From Lepidostoma basale (Eukaryota; Arthropoda; Insecta; Trichoptera; Lepidostomatidae), in NCBI GenBank assembly GCA_022606425.2, contig JAHDVF020000449.1, positions 310,001 through 374,000 on the forward strand: 64,000 bases of DNA, written 5' to 3'. Of the stretch, positions 31,886 to 43,420 are shown in pieces. The number at the start of each line of letters is the position of its first letter. Position 1 is the stretch's first letter. Position numbers and translations under genes: made by a program. The notes under the pieces were generated by a model. It was not told the DNA's origin. It worked only from the letters and a program-made list of their open reading frames with translations, and made no database searches.

Positions 31886-32930
31886 ACAGAGGTTCAGCTC
31901 ATGTGGCTATTCCTCTTATGTGCTATTGATGTGTCTGATGGTAACATTGTTGGAAGGTGATTGGTTGTACCACTGCAGACAACGCTCACTAGATTTTTTC
32001 ACTATGAGAGATTGCGTACTCATTTTACTGACGTCCTTCAAAAGTTTTTTTGTTCGTGTCCGCGGATTCGAAAGGGTTTTCCGTTTTCAAAATTATTTAT
32101 TTCCTTCCTCGAGTGGATATGGCCTTTTAATCGTAATGCGTTTTGCTAGCCGGTTTTATTGCGCCATTAATTACGTGGGATCGTTTAGCTTTTTCTAGTT
32201 TGATAAAGTGGCGCTGGGAATGGCCAAGGAGCCCAGGACAGCGCAGCGGGCCGGTTCACCGTGTATCCGTGTATATGTACAAGTGGCGGTGGCGTACCGT
32301 CTAGCGGCGCTGTAAACAACTCGGGCGAGTTTAAAAGCTTTCGCGTGCTCCGGGGGCGGGACCTAAATTATTTCGATAAAAGCCCTATTTATCGTCAGCC
32401 GGTGTAGCCTTGCATCTTGGATGTTTGCCCTGGGATCCGTCCGGTAGTTAATTCGCGCAATTACTTGCAAAAATAAAGTTGCTTTTTTGGGAGAACTCAC
32501 CAGTCATTCCCCATTCAAGGCTCTCTGATTTAAGTGTCCGATTTGTTTTTTTTATCCTGCCTCTCTACTTACTGATTATGCAGTATTAAGCGGATGGATT
32601 GAAATTTCATTTCCATGGACCACAACCATCACTAGAGTACTGCTTTATTTTTTTTAATCCTATTGAAAACCCCAATTTGATTTTTAATTGTTTACATCTT
32701 ACTTGCTAAAATATTATTTTTCAGAATTATTCTAAACTCTTTTCTTTTAATTTGCCGGTTATTGTGGTGTTTTAGTCGATTGTACGATATCCTTGATTTT
32801 CCTGTATTTTGTTGGTGCATTCGATAAGTGATATTTGTTGCCGTTTCTGGCCGATTGTTTGTATACGTTTGAGTTTTTAATTAATTTATAACTACTGTCT
32901 ATTGTTTTTTTTAATCATGTTTTATTTATT
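31886..32930. other. Intron-like, single-copy-looking sequence
   Basis: 31960-32150 keeps a TRFFHYERLRTHFTDVLQKF-like open frame but no family recognised. 32200-32480 is GC-rich. No exon assigned. Confidence 0.35.
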
Positions 32931-32939
32931 TGTATTTTT

Positions 32940-33178
32940 CTTTTTTATAAACTTTGTATATTGTTGTATTTTATACTATTTGTTTTAGATTTTTTTTGTG
33001 GATGTTGGACGATCGAAGTGTGCGCGGGAGATGACTATTGGTGGCAATGAGGTTCGCAACCCATCACACCGCGTCTTCCGCGGGGCGAAAAGAGAAGGAT
33101 CGGTTAAAGTGTGACAGTACATTATTTCTGCCTACCCTTTCGATGAGACGGCGTGATGGTTAGTAAGTTAGTTAGTTT
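32940..33178 (+). mobile_element. Non-autonomous element N, copy
   Basis: TTTGTTTTAGATTTTTTTTG, GGATGTTGGACGATCGAAG, AGGTTCGCAACCCATCACAC, GCGGGGCGAAAAGAGAAGG, then the RTE-1a-like terminus with ACGGCGTGATGG and a TTAG-type tail. The hairpin is mutated (TTTCGATGAGA). Confidence 0.8.
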
Positions 33179-34304
33179 TTGTATATACAACACTAACTTT
33201 AAAAATATATATTTAATATAATATTTAACATATTATATAATTGTTTACAAATATGATCAGTTTTGACAGATGTATATCTGGCCAATTAATATCTTTATAA
33301 TATCACTGAGGAAGGACCGGTTGTCCGAAACATCATATATTTCATTTTTTTTTTAATGTAAGTGTTGTATATACGTATATACAAAGTAATAACGTCTATA
33401 CAAAGTACATAAAAAATAAAAAGACAATTAAACATCTACAACACAAAGTATGGCGAAAATAGAAGCTATTTTATTTACTTTAAAAACATACATCAGCTCT
33501 GTTGTATTCACATTAGTAAACAACTGATTATGGGACAAATTGGACAACTAAGATGTTGAATAATTACATACTCTTATTATTATTATTTATTTTGGTTTAT
33601 ATTTTAAGTGCGCCGTATACGGCATATACTCGTACAATAATTAAAACATTTAAAAAAATCGAAAACACAAACCTAAAAACTTAAATATCTTACAAAATTG
33701 AAATATCATTATGTGGTCACATTTCGTTAATAATATGTATATAACCAAAAAATACAGTTTTTGAAAGACAGAAAAAAATATATAAATTTTATTAAATTAA
33801 GTACAATTTAAACATTTTTAGCTGATTTGAAGCACATCGCAAGTACGCACGCGCGTGCGAGGTATTTTTGAAATCAGAATATATTTCCGCGCGCCTTGAC
33901 TGTATACGAAAACTACTTAATGCTAAATTTCCATTTGGCGCAGTTCGTCTGAATATAAATATTTTTTATTTTCGCCAAAAGGCACATATTTACGGTCTGG
34001 CAACATTTTAGGTTATCAAATTTCATACATAACACTGTATGCTGATGTCAATGTTTGACTTACTTATTTATACATTCAAATTTCAATCGTTACGCTCTTA
34101 TTCGAGGTGATAGCGAATCTTCACCATCACCTGGAATATATTTTTTTTTATTTATTCACACGGTATTTTACTTGAGCCTTTCAGATAATCCACGGAAACG
34201 TTTTTCTCTGGAACGGTATGAATATATTTAAATTAATATTTTTGTACATTGCCTATTCATATTTTTAAATATGGAACAGCTCTCTTATTTCGAGTTATGA
34301 ATGT
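33179..34304. other. AT-rich stretch with one hammerhead-like relic
   Basis: At 33297-33340 (+): CACUGAGGA, extra A, GGAC-CGGUU-GUCC, GAAACAUCAUAU; core and helix II fit, the cleavage-site side does not. The surrounding AGTGTTGTATATAC occurs as inverted pair at 33170-33190 and 33360-33375, so it is another palindromic repeat. The rest looks unique. Confidence 0.4.
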
Positions 34305-34468
34305 CACGGTTCAGTTCATCCTTCCACCGTACTTGATGTCGCCCTGCACTTCTCTTTGCAGCGCATGGTCACTAAGTCAGCAGTCTTTTTGTCCCATTTT
34401 TCGTCCGAAATTCTGGCTACAAGTCCAGACTATTGCCATTTTAAAGTCGCTACGCGGTGGATGATGTC
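34305..34468 (-). mobile_element. RTE-4 LINE fragment, outer part (interrupted)
   Basis: CATCCTTCCACCGTACTTGA, GCCCATTTTTCGTCCGAAAT-like and CCATTTTAAAGTCGCTACGC match the 55800-55950 copy (WQWAGHVARRTD region). Interrupted at 34468; the next 14 bases of the element continue at 34867. Confidence 0.65.
34456..34468. repeat. 13-bp target-site duplication (left)
   Basis: GGTGGATGATGTC here and at 34854-34866 flank the RTE-8 insertion exactly. Confidence 0.85.
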
Positions 34469-34853
34469 TTCTTCTTCTTCTTCTTCTTCTTCTCCTTATA
34501 GACATTTGGTCTGTTCCTGAAATCATGCTGGCCTCTCTTTGGAAGTTGACTCCCAACTATCTCTCCATCTCTTCGGCGGTCTTCCGGGGGGACGGCAGCC
34601 GACAGAAATCTGATGCGCCACAGCGTGTGGAATTCTGGTGGGATCCATCCTCTGCACGTGCGCATTCCAGTATCTTCTGCCTTGTCTGCCCCATCTCACG
34701 ACATACTCCACCTTGCAGATGTCGCGGATAGCCGTGTTCCTCACCCTATCTCGAATAGTCCTTCCAGCTATCATCCTCAGCGTGCTCATCTCTGCCACCC
34801 GTACTTTAGCCTTCGTTCTTGTGGTATCCGCTCTGGTCACAATGGTATATGAT
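34469..34853 (-). mobile_element. RTE-8 LINE inserted with target-site duplication
   Basis: (GAA)n tail at 34469-34493 (TTC on plus). Minus frame: TRADTTRTKAKVRVAEMSTL, RMIAGRTIRDRVRNTAIRD, CKVEYVVRWGRQGRRYWNAHV, PPGRPPKRWRDSW. 5' truncated; flanked by the 13-bp duplication GGTGGATGATGTC. Same family as 37340 and 63313. Confidence 0.88.
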
Positions 34854-34879
34854 GGTGGATGATGTCAGTGATCTTCACT

Positions 34880-35168
34880 CATCAGTCTAGCTTTCTCTTT
34901 CCAATCGAATATTGTGTCCCAGATATGTGTATTTCTGATCGATTTTGCTGCCATCAACGCCGATTTGAAACCCTTCTGTGCCCACCACTTTGGTCTCTGC
35001 CAGATTCATATTCAGACACGCAGACTTGGCGTATAAATGTAAATACATATTGATTTTTAAATCAATTTTTATGCGTGAAAGAGCGAGGTAATGATTTGAA
35101 AGAATAGTCCCTAATGGAACAGAAAGGTTTTTCAGATACTTATCTATGGCTGTAACATACAACTCTTT
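34880..35168 (-). mobile_element. RTE-9 LINE fragment
   Basis: Minus frame: NMNLAETKVVGTEGFQIGVDG, SKIDQKYTYLGHNIRLERES. This is the post-catalytic NxxKTKxM ... YxYLGHxI region of reverse transcriptase. Joined on its left to the last bases of RTE-4. Confidence 0.7.
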
Positions 35169-35169
35169 G

Positions 35170-35575
35170 AGAGTTTTAGTCTCTTTGATGGTTTTATTCC
35201 AAGCTCTTCAATTCTGCGAGCTTTGCTTCTATCAGTCCGTTTCGCCCAACCGAGCCAGATCAGTCTAAGCCTTCCTATAGGTCTTCCTCTGGTCGATCTT
35301 TACACGTACAAGATCTTAATTGCTCTGGTCTCTACGGCTCGGCATACGTGCCAAATCCATCCTAGGCGACCAGCTCTTACGGTGCTCGTATAAGGAGATG
35401 TTGGATTATCGTACTGATCTCTTGGCTTGTACTATGCCTCCAAGTTCCCTCTGCAACGTCAAGTCTGGGTCCCCGGATCATTCTTAGGATCCTATTCTCA
35501 AACCGGTAGATTCTTTGTTGTTATTTAAGAGTCATTGTCCACGACTCACCATATTTCGACACTGGCTTGATGATG
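35170..35575 (-). mobile_element. RTE-10 LINE remnant
   Basis: Minus strand in several frames: TIIKPVSKYGESWTMTL, FENRILRMIRGPRLDVAEGTW, RRLGWIWHVCRAV-type text and RGRPIGRLRLIWLGWAKRT. Frames are broken repeatedly; recognisable as the LTYGSExW, WxGHVxR and GRPxxRW blocks of a LINE end. Confidence 0.55.
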
Positions 35576-36357
35576 GTGTTATAAATGCGCAACTTATTAT
35601 TTTTAAAATAAGTCCGTATAAATGCTTAAGCCGTCCAGCGATAGTTTCGGCGGCAAACACAACGCCGGGCTGTACTTCCTCGCCGGGGAAAGTGTTTTTA
35701 TTTTTGCCGTGCCGAATATTAGACCGCCATTCCGACGGCATAGTTTGAACTCATATGCAGTCCGGATGGGCGCCCGAAATCAGCACGCGGCGCACTCTGA
35801 ATTCAGGGGACGTGCTCCGTATAATGGCTGGACGTGTCCCGAGTGAGAGAGGAAAAACAATGATCGAAAAGCCCGACCTTGGCTCCTTCGGGCGGTTTGC
35901 CCCCGCGGCAGAGTGTAACCAGCCTAGATTCTTCGTATTTCATATATGCTTAAAACATTTTTTTGATTTAACGTTTGTATTTTTTAGATTTCGGTTGGGT
36001 TTACTTTATGTTTAAAAAAAACTTAAATTACTTACATATGTCATGCAAACTACGAAGTTTACATTTAGGTATGCATACTGAGTTTTTAATCTATTTTAAA
36101 TCACTGCGTATATCTGACAATTAATTATGAAATCAAACACGGTTTTTACCTCTTTGAGTTTATTTTTCTCGACATGCTTCGAAGGTTTTCGAAGGCAAAC
36201 TGGTAGTTTAAATCGTTCTTCCGATGGTGAAGGTGTAAAACCCTCAAAACTATAGAGAAAAATAAATTCAAAATTTGAAGAAAAAAAACAGTGCGCATAA
36301 GTAAATTCCTCATAATATTATATCATATGTTATTAATTAATCAAAACCAAAAACAAA
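35576..36357. other. Non-coding stretch with hammerhead-like relic
   Basis: 35600-35930 is GC-richer and single-copy-looking. At 36138-36280 both TTTACCTCTTTGAGTTTATTTTTC and GAAAAATAAATTC arms belong to the ..GAAGGTGTAAAACC..-type palindromic repeat also at 42175, 47400 and 58800. Confidence 0.4.
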
Positions 36358-36702
36358 AAAAACATCACTCTGTTTCCGCGCAGGGGTAGGCAGAGAGAAA
36401 GGACCGCCACACTACTTTATCCTGGCATACCTCTCTAGCTTCCTCCACATTCATACAGCGAGTCATACATGCACGTCGATACTTCCGACTTCTCACATGA
36501 CCATCCTTTAAAATTTGATTAATTTGGTAATGCCGTGTTTTCCTCGGTCCTCCATTTACATCATTAATGTATACTCTCTTAACCATTCCTTCTCCATCCG
36601 TGCGCTCCATGTGTCCGAATCAACGCAGCGATCCTTTCATAATTTTGTTCATAATACCTTCTTCCGCTCTACATTCCTTTCTTATATCAGCATAATACAA
36701 TT
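36358..36702 (-). mobile_element. RTE-1b LINE 3' end
   Basis: Minus frame: MERTDGEGMVKRVYINDVNG, PRKTRHYQINQILKDGHVRS, YRRACMTRCMNVEEAREVCQ, AYPCAETE. GETA has mutated to AETE and the stop is gone; the tail is poly-T/A-like (AAAAACAT). Otherwise one open frame of ~80 codons. Confidence 0.8.
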
Positions 36703-36825
36703 AATTAATTAATCAACGTGTTATTTAAAATGAAAATATAATATATTTGATTGAAAAAGTGTAATGTTCACTCAAAACATGATCTTGCTTAAAATATGTT
36801 TTATATGGATATAAAATGTTTTTCA

Positions 36826-37205
36826 TCATCATCAGCCTCTAGTCGTCCAGTGTTGGACATAGGCCTCCCCTCCTGAGTTCCATTAATCTCTATCCTCGCC
36901 GACCTGTGCCATTGACCTCCTGCCACTCTCTTGATGTCATCAGACCATCTGGCTTGTGGTCCTACAGGATTTCTGTGGCGAGTTTTCAGTCACCACTCCA
37001 AGGTGCACCTGGTCCACCTATCTTCCGTTGTCCTCGATATGCCGGCTCGATTCCACTAGGCTGATTTGCACGTTACGTCGGCAACTTTGGTCCTATTTCT
37101 GATCCCATTTATTTCGCTTCCTGTCTCGCAGACTGATGTTCAACATCCTCCTCTCCATTGCCCGCTGGGTCACACAGATTTTTGGACGTAACTTTTTCCA
37201 GCCCG
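36826..37205 (-). mobile_element. LINE 3' remnant (unclassified)
   Basis: CATCATCATCAGCCTCTAG, CGTCCAGTGTTGGACATAGG, ATCAGACCATCTGGCTTGTG are hallmark minus-strand ends of dispersed arthropod LINEs (AYVQQW / VDDVS-type codons). Frames too broken to assign a family. Confidence 0.5.
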
Positions 37206-37339
37206 TATGTCAATACTGTTTTATTCTATTGAAATTCAAAATGTGTCTGATTTAACACGATAATTTTACTTATTTTATTTATAGAAAGCAACAATGATTT
37301 TTTGTGTAATGAAATGTGATCGTATTTTCGTACAGGTAA
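37206..37339. other. Short unassigned AT-rich spacer
   Basis: Nothing recognised between two LINE remnants. Confidence 0.3.
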
Positions 37340-37610
37340 AAAAATATTCTTCTTCTTCTGCTTCATTTACGACTGTGTTCTGTTATTTCTCGGAGCCTGT
37401 TCCTGGGATGCAGATGTCCAACTGTCTCGCCATCTTTTAGGTGGTCTTCCTGCAGGTCGATTTCCTGTTGGTACTTTATTCGCGGCTATATTTATCACTC
37501 TTTCAGAACATGCTCTTTCCACATGATCTCTCCAGTAGGGTCTTCTCCGTCTGCCCCATCGCACGACATCTTCCACATTGCAGACACTATGTGAAAATTT
37601 CAATATGTCA
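37340..37610 (-). mobile_element. RTE-8 LINE 3' end
   Basis: (GAA)n tail on the minus strand at 37349-37362. Frame: VEDVVRWGRRRRPYWRDHVE, RVINIAANKVPTGNRPAGRP, PKRWRDSWTSASQEQ. Shorter than the copies at 34469 and 63313. Confidence 0.85.
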
Positions 37611-38105
37611 AATTGTCATACATTTATTTTTCTCGTTTGTGTGGGTAAATTTTAATACGCGTTTCCATAAGTGGTGATCTTTATACGTATATGTTAAAAT
37701 ACCTTCGTTGATTCGTGGGGTTAGAGTCTAACCGTTAGACACCAGTACTTGGGTATAAAATGTATCGCCGTAATTGTAAGCGGAATCGTGCAAATTTTAT
37801 TTTCTGAATGGAAACCTCGGGGCGTGCTACGCATGAGAATGGCTACGAACGAGGCGCCCCTCGCGGCCCGCCGGCCCTGTTAATATTAACGGCCGTTCGC
37901 GCCGTGCTACGAAACTCATCCCGCCCCAGCCGCGCCGTGCTACGAAACTCTTCCCGTTAGAGCCCCGCCATTACATCCCAGCCCAGCGGAATTAGATATG
38001 GAATTAACTCTATCGGATCTTGGGAATTATATTTATCATATTCGTCAACAGATTCGTGACCGTAATTACACTATCTAACATCTTCAGACGAATAAAATAC
38101 ATTTA
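37611..38105. other. Single-copy-looking intron sequence
   Basis: GC-rich patch 37800-37990 with a repeated CGCCGTGCTACGAAACTC (37909-37926 and about 37933-37950), a 24-bp-scale tandem duplication. No gene. Confidence 0.4.
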
Positions 38106-38640
38106 ATTTACTAACTAACTAACTAACTAACCATCACGCCATTTCCCCGGAGAGATAGGCAGAGATGATAGATCGCCACAATGCTCTGTCCTGGCATACC
38201 TCTCAGGCTTCCTCTACATTCATACATCGTACCATGCACGCACGTCGATTATTCCGACTTCGAATGTGTCCGCCTTTAAGTAATTGATTAATTTGGTCAT
38301 GCCATGTTTTTCTCGGTCGTCCTCGGCTTCTTTTCCCACTCACGCTGCTTGTGTACAACTTTTTAACCATTCTACTCTCATCCATTCGTTCCATATGTCC
38401 GAACCATCTCAGGGATCCTTTTTTAATTTTATTCATGATGCAGTCATCTGCCTTACATTTCTTTCTTATTTCATCGTTTTCATCATACAACGTTTCATCA
38501 TACAACGTTTTCCCCGCACATTCTTCTTAGTGATCTCATTTCTACGGCGTTTATCCTGCTTTCATCCTTCTTTTGCCAGCTCCAAGCTTCACTTCCATAA
38601 ATGAGGGTTGGCACTAGAACTCAATTGTGTACTTGTGTAT
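38106..38640 (-). mobile_element. RTE-1c LINE 3' end
   Basis: Long (CTAA)n tail at 38110-38131 on plus. Minus frame, intact over ~100 codons: ETLYDENDEIRKKCKADDC, KIKKGSLRWFGHMERMDES, YTSSVSGKRSRGRPRKTW, QINQLLKGGHIRSRNN, RRACMVRCMNVEEA. The 5' side reads SEAWSWQKKDESRINAVEMR and contains a duplicated CATCATACAACGTTT. Confidence 0.87.
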
Positions 38641-38754
38641 ATTTAATTTATTTCTAACAAAAACACTTACAAAGATATCATCCATTCGTATCATGTTTCC
38701 AAACCTTTTTTTTTAGTTTCAATACTAGGGATTGGTTTGCAGCAAAATGTACCA

Positions 38755-39032
38755 TTTTATCTGGTTCTTGGGATACCACTTAGGCCTTTAATGTGATAGT
38801 TTCCCGTTGCTTTCAATTTTTTATAGGTTATTTGAAACCACAGCATACATGTTTAGCTATTGATTTTCACGATATGTGATAGGTAGCTGGTCTATCGCCA
38901 TTTTTATTGTCACGTGAATTCTGCCAGACCAATGACAGTATGATTTGTTTCACACTGTCATTGCGGGGAATCGAAAAAAATTCGGTGTGACATTCATAGC
39001 TGTTGCCACTCTTCCGCGAAGGCCCTCAAACT
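38755..39032 (-). repeat. T SINE, long degraded copy
   Basis: Minus strand: TTCGCGGAAGAGTGGCAACAG (A box), then a broken B box (AATTTTTTTCGATTCCCCGC), ACACTGTCATTGGTCTGGC, AATTCACGTGACAATAAAA, CGATAGACCAGCTACCTATC, and the CTATCACATTAAAGGCC 3' part. Confidence 0.7.
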
Positions 39033-39184
39033 GACTTATTGTCCGTTTATTTATTTAAATGGCGCGTTTATTTGCCACATACATTACTTCCCTAAATATC
39101 ATAATATAAAATAAATGTCTGGAAAATAGTTGTTTGATTGAATATGGAATTAAGAAATAAGGAAGGAATGTCAGGCGGATACGA

Positions 39185-39352
39185 TGACTTCTTCTTCTTC
39201 CGGTGCCGTGTCAGGTCTCCCAAGCGTTGGCGATCACTACAGCAAATGTGTCTTTCTCCTGTGCCACTCGGAACAGGTTCTGAACTCTAGTCGTTCCTGT
39301 CCATTATTTTATGTTCCGCAGCCAGAACAACTGCCTTCTACCAACTCCCTGA
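39185..39352 (-). mobile_element. RTE-2 LINE, extreme 3' end
   Basis: TTCTTCTTC (GAA tail on minus) then GTGCCGTGTCAGGTCTCCCA, TTGGCGATCACTACAGC and CACTCGGAACAGGTTCTGAAC match 14715-14880. About 165 bp retained. Confidence 0.7.
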
Positions 39353-39948
39353 CGATGATGGTTTGGTCTTATAAAACTAATGGTAGAGGAAATAAGTGTC
39401 AATAAGTTGAATACATGTTTTTTTCGATGTTCATTCTTCATTCGTTGCTTCTATATATCCAAACTATACGAGTACATGCATTATTGTTTTTATTATCTAT
39501 TAAATAAATCAAGTATTTTCTTTTGTATGAATAATCCAAAGGCGCTGTGTAAACTTGTTGGGTAGGTACTGTTGGAATTAGTTCATCTTCTTTTTTTTCC
39601 CACAACCGTCGCCACGTGGAAGAAGTTCACATTAATTATGCACGGGCAAGTGGCGAGTTCAAAACCGTTTAAGTATTCCTTTCTTCGGGGCCGGGGTCCG
39701 GGAATCGAATCAAATAATAATAACGAGCTACTAGTGCCGGTGCTATGTTTATAAGTTTACCACCTCTGACATTAACTTTCTTTCTCCCACTGAACTCCTA
39801 TTTTTATGTATAATATATTAAGGACGTCCGAAACACCCTTATCATGGCGCAATACACTGCGTATCGCGTCTGCATCGTGACGCAGTGATGTGTACTTGTA
39901 TATTAACGTTAAACATAATATTTTTTATTATTAAACAATTAGTTCTGA
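39353..39948. other. Non-coding stretch
   Basis: No repeat of this window recognised except AT-rich text; GGAATCGAATC at 39700 looks like a B box but has no head around it. No gene. Confidence 0.35.
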
Positions 39949-39949
39949 T

Positions 39950-40330
39950 ATAAGAAATGTAGTGCTGATATAAGAAAGGAATGTAGAGCGGAAGAAGGTA
40001 TTATAAACAAAATTATGAAAGGATCGCTGCGTTGGTTCGGACATATGGAACGCATGGATGGAGAAAGAATGGTTAAGAAAGTATACGTTAATGATGTAAA
40101 TGGGGTACGGAGTCGAAGCAGACCGAGGAAAACATGGCATGACCAAATTAATCAAATTTTAAACGTTGGTCATGTTACAAGTCGGAGGAATCGACGTGCG
40201 TGTATGACTCGTTGTATGAACGTGGAAGAATCTAGAGAGGTTTGCCAGGATAGAGTAGTGTGGCGGCCCATTCTCTCTTCCTACCCCTGCGGGGAAACGG
40301 CGTGATGGTTTATTTGTTTGTTTAGTACGA
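39950..40330 (+). mobile_element. RTE-1b LINE, best-preserved 3' end
   Basis: One open frame from SADIRKECRAEEGIINKIM through GSLRWFGHMERMDGERM, YVNDVNGVRSRSRPRKTW, QINQILNVGHVTSRRNRR, CMTRCMNVEESREVCQ to SSYPCGETA-stop at 40303-40305; a TTTG tail follows. Frame intact over 115 codons, 5' truncated. Young by this measure. Confidence 0.88.
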
Positions 40331-40489
40331 ATGAAAACGTCAGTTTTCTAGAAACTTTATTTTATTTTATGCAAATAACATGCTTCACCTTTCTGAGACA
40401 TTATCAAATGTGGAACAATTAATAATACATTAGAAAGGCGAAACATGATATTCTCATAAAATAATTTAAAACTTCTAGAAAGATACGTT

Positions 40490-40852
40490 ATCATACATTG
40501 GAGTTTTATAGAACTGCGAAAGAATCGTTAAGAAAATATATACAAATAATGAAGGGATCTTTAAGATGGTCTGGACCCACGGAAAGAATGAGTGAGGACA
40601 GAATGGTGAATAAGGTATATGTAAACGACGTTAAGGGAACTAGAAATGGAGGAAGACCGAGGAAAACGTGGCACGATCAAATTAATCAAATATAGAATTT
40701 CGGCCACGAGGAGTCGGAGAAATCAACGTGCGTGCATGACACGATGTGTGAATGTTGAGGAAACGAGAATAGTATGTCAGGAAAGAACAGTATAGCGGTC
40801 CATTATTTCGGTCAATCCCTTCGGGGTGATGGTGTGATGATTAGTTAGTTTA
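40490..40852 (+). mobile_element. RTE-1a LINE 3' end
   Basis: KGSLRWSGPTERMSEDRMVN, VYVNDVKGTRNGGRPRKTW, DQINQI-stop, then NFGHEESEKSTCVHDTMC-type shifted frames and a terminus CTTCGGGGTGATGGTGTGATG before TTAGTTAG. Mutated in the hairpin and GETA codons. Confidence 0.8.
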
Positions 40853-41871
40853 TTTTTTTTTAGTTTTAGATCATCGTTCAAGAAGCAATAAATATTTTAA
40901 AAAAGACTTATTTATTTCATAAATCTCAGGATATCAATAATGAGAGACATTTCTCGTTATTCCCATTTTAAATCGAATAAATAAGATAAAAGATTTCCGA
41001 CGTAATACACTGCGTCTGCGCTATAGCGTCATCGAAACAATTAGCTAAAGAGAAGTATCCTGTTTCTCCGAGTTTGCGTCCCGAACTTTACGCAGCTCCT
41101 GAGCCAAAGCTAGAATTGATTCAATAGGCGTTGTTACTTTGATACCTCCGTATACAACAAAACGCTCGGCGGCCCCTCGCCGCGCTCTTCCACCCCGCAC
41201 CCGTTTGGCCTCAACCATCCTTCAATTGAATTACCTTTTCACCTATCTCACTTTCTGAATTGATTCCGATTTTAGTACTTTTGTCCAAGATAATAAGACT
41301 TCCTGATTTTCATTATGATTTCAATAGTCGTTAATTCCGCCATTATTTATACCTTCAGATTGTTAAATTGGTTCACCGCGGAAAATCCCCTGTTCCCAAC
41401 GTACAAAATATATAATATACAATCCATCGTATAGTTTATACGGAGTTCTGTAGTATTATTAATCGCTTTGTGTAATTACTCTGTAGGTACTATCAGAATT
41501 GAATTCATCGCACACTTCCATCATTCGTAATTATTTCCGACTTTGAGGATTAATCCAGAGGAATTGGATTTTGTTTTACAATCTCTTTTATTTTAACGTA
41601 AAACATTTTATCCACTCCCGACTAATTTGTGTTCATTTTTTTCTAGATACGAATACAAACGAACTTAATGCGTTTTATTTGTTTCGGTTAATACTTGTTT
41701 AAATAATTACTTCTACACGATTCGACGTCATGTCATTTCAATTTATTAAACAATTCATATTCATTACCGGTATTTTCCAAGGCGTTTATTATTACAATTT
41801 AAAAATTACATTAAAGAATAAAAAGGTACAATAGAGTAAGATAAAACATAAACCCTCTACCAAATCAATAG
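40853..41871. other. Intron-like, mostly single-copy
   Basis: No repeat or gene recognised; 41020-41240 is GC-richer. Confidence 0.35.
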
Positions 41872-42019
41872 CTTTAGAGCAGTGGTTCCCAAAGTGGTCC
41901 GTACGGACCCTCAGGGGTCTCTGAAAGAAAAATAAAAATTGATTTGGGGGTCCCTGAACAACGTCAGGGGGTCCGCGCAAGGTTTACAGTGACCTTTTTT
42001 GGAAACCACTGCTTTAGAG
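41872..42019. mobile_element. hAT-type MITE with intact 8-bp target duplication
   Basis: Element 41880-42011 (132 bp) with ends CAGTGGTTCCCAAAGTGG and TTTTGGAAACCACTG. Flanked by CTTTAGAG on both sides (41872-41879, 42012-42019), the 8-bp duplication typical of hAT transposons. Interior is rich in GGGGTCC; no ORF. Ends like CAGTGGTTCCCAAA are common in hAT non-autonomous elements of animals. Confidence 0.9.
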
Positions 42020-42936
42020 CAATAAAACACCCTCAACTCAAAACTTCCATCTAAAAAATCCTTTCAAAATTTAACCCATTGATATTTCTATTGTGATCTC
42101 TCTAGTACTAGCCAAGTTAACTAACACATGTTATATATAATTCTAGGTTCTTGCACTCATTTTGTAATAATTTTGGTTACTTTATATCGTTCTCCCAATG
42201 ATGAAGGTGTAAGCCTTCGAAACATGTCCAGAAAAATAAACTCAAAAGAGGAAAAAGCAGTGTTTTAATTCACAAAAAAATCGTCATTATGGAATTCCAG
42301 TGTTAATGCCTTAAAATTATAATATTTGGTGTATCTTTGGTGAACTTTTAAAAGCTATAAAATTATTCAAAAATATTGTTTCTTTTTTTTAAAGTAACGA
42401 GCATGTATGTACTTTTTTTCTATAGCACTGGAAACGCGATTTTATGTATATTAATGATTATATATCTTCAATACTTTTTTAATTAGCAATATATAAAAAA
42501 ATTTAACTATAATATTTTACGTGAAATGTATATTGAAAAATTGCTCGCTTTATAGTAATGACAAAAATGCCCGAAAAGAATGTGTTATTACCATAATGCT
42601 TATTTCTTTATATCATCAATCAATATTCGATGTTATTTTCTTCATGAAAATTCTGTTTTCCGGGATTCGCAGATAGACGAGCGCACGACAGTGAAAATCC
42701 CGCATTTTCTGTATACGGATCCACAGTTTCCGAAAGGCAACAAAGAGAGGAGAGAAAGCTATTTCTCTGCATCTTTTATGTCAGAGCCTGGCTGTCAGAT
42801 TCTTTCACGCAATTATTTGTTGCCGCGCAGATTAGCCTAAGTGTTCGAACCTTTTAGCCGGGGAAGAATACTTTATGTTCATACCTAAAATATTCGCGGT
42901 TGCTGCTGTTACTTACGTTTTTCTCTGCTACTTTTT
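42020..42936. other. Non-coding stretch with hammerhead-like relic
   Basis: 42175-42250 (+): UUCU...AGAA helix I, degraded core CCAAUGA, helix II GAAGG/CCUUC, GAAACAUGUC, then AGAAAAATAAACTC. Same repeat as 47430 and 58800. The rest (to 42936) looks single-copy. Confidence 0.4.
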
Positions 42937-43011
42937 CTTAAATAGCGTTTCTGCTTTGAAAGGGTCTGAACATTAAATGCACGCCATTGCAGCGGGGCGC
43001 ATTTGAAATAA
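42937..43011 (+). repeat. 75-bp direct repeat, left copy
   Basis: TTCTTAAATAGCGTTTCTG, CTGAACATTAAATGCACGCC, ATTGCAGCGGGGCGCATTTG recur with ~85-90% identity at 43421-43493. The two copies are 484 bp apart, bracketing a GC-rich single-copy-looking segment. Confidence 0.75.
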
Positions 43012-43420
43012 GAATTTTTTCGTGTGGTCTTATACCGCGGTAGAGATGGGAATTCCTCGGAGCCTACCGGGACGTCCGACATATAAAGTAGCTACTCGTA
43101 CTTCTAACGGCATCATTACGTTTACGGGCCGCAATTACATTTTATGTAGTGAGTGGCTACGGCGCTGCGCCCGATTCTCGCTGGTTTCTTTGTCTTTTCC
43201 CCTCTGTGATTTTCAATTGGGCGCCGGCTGGAAAACGCTCCTAGCTACTTCCCTCCCGTTTCTGCAGCTCACTTCACGGTGAATAATGCGGCGGCAATTA
43301 TTTTCAATCACGACAGCCGTTACTGGTGCCATCAATCCGCTATTCGTCTTGTTAACAGGAAAACGTCTCACAACAAAATCCGCGTGACGTTTTTAAAATC
43401 GCGTATTATAGATCTTATTC
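43012..43420. other. Segment between the 75-bp direct repeats
   Basis: GC-rich, single-copy-looking; an 86-codon open frame has no recognised motif. Possibly a segment duplicated at its ends or an old insertion. Confidence 0.35.

Noticed and set aside
31605..32198. 197-codon plus-strand open frame
   Set aside because: Its left half is the antisense of a LINE C-terminus (RTE-7); the right half has no motif, coding bias or splice signals.
34249..34464. Plus-strand open frame
   Set aside because: Antisense of the RTE-4 LINE end.
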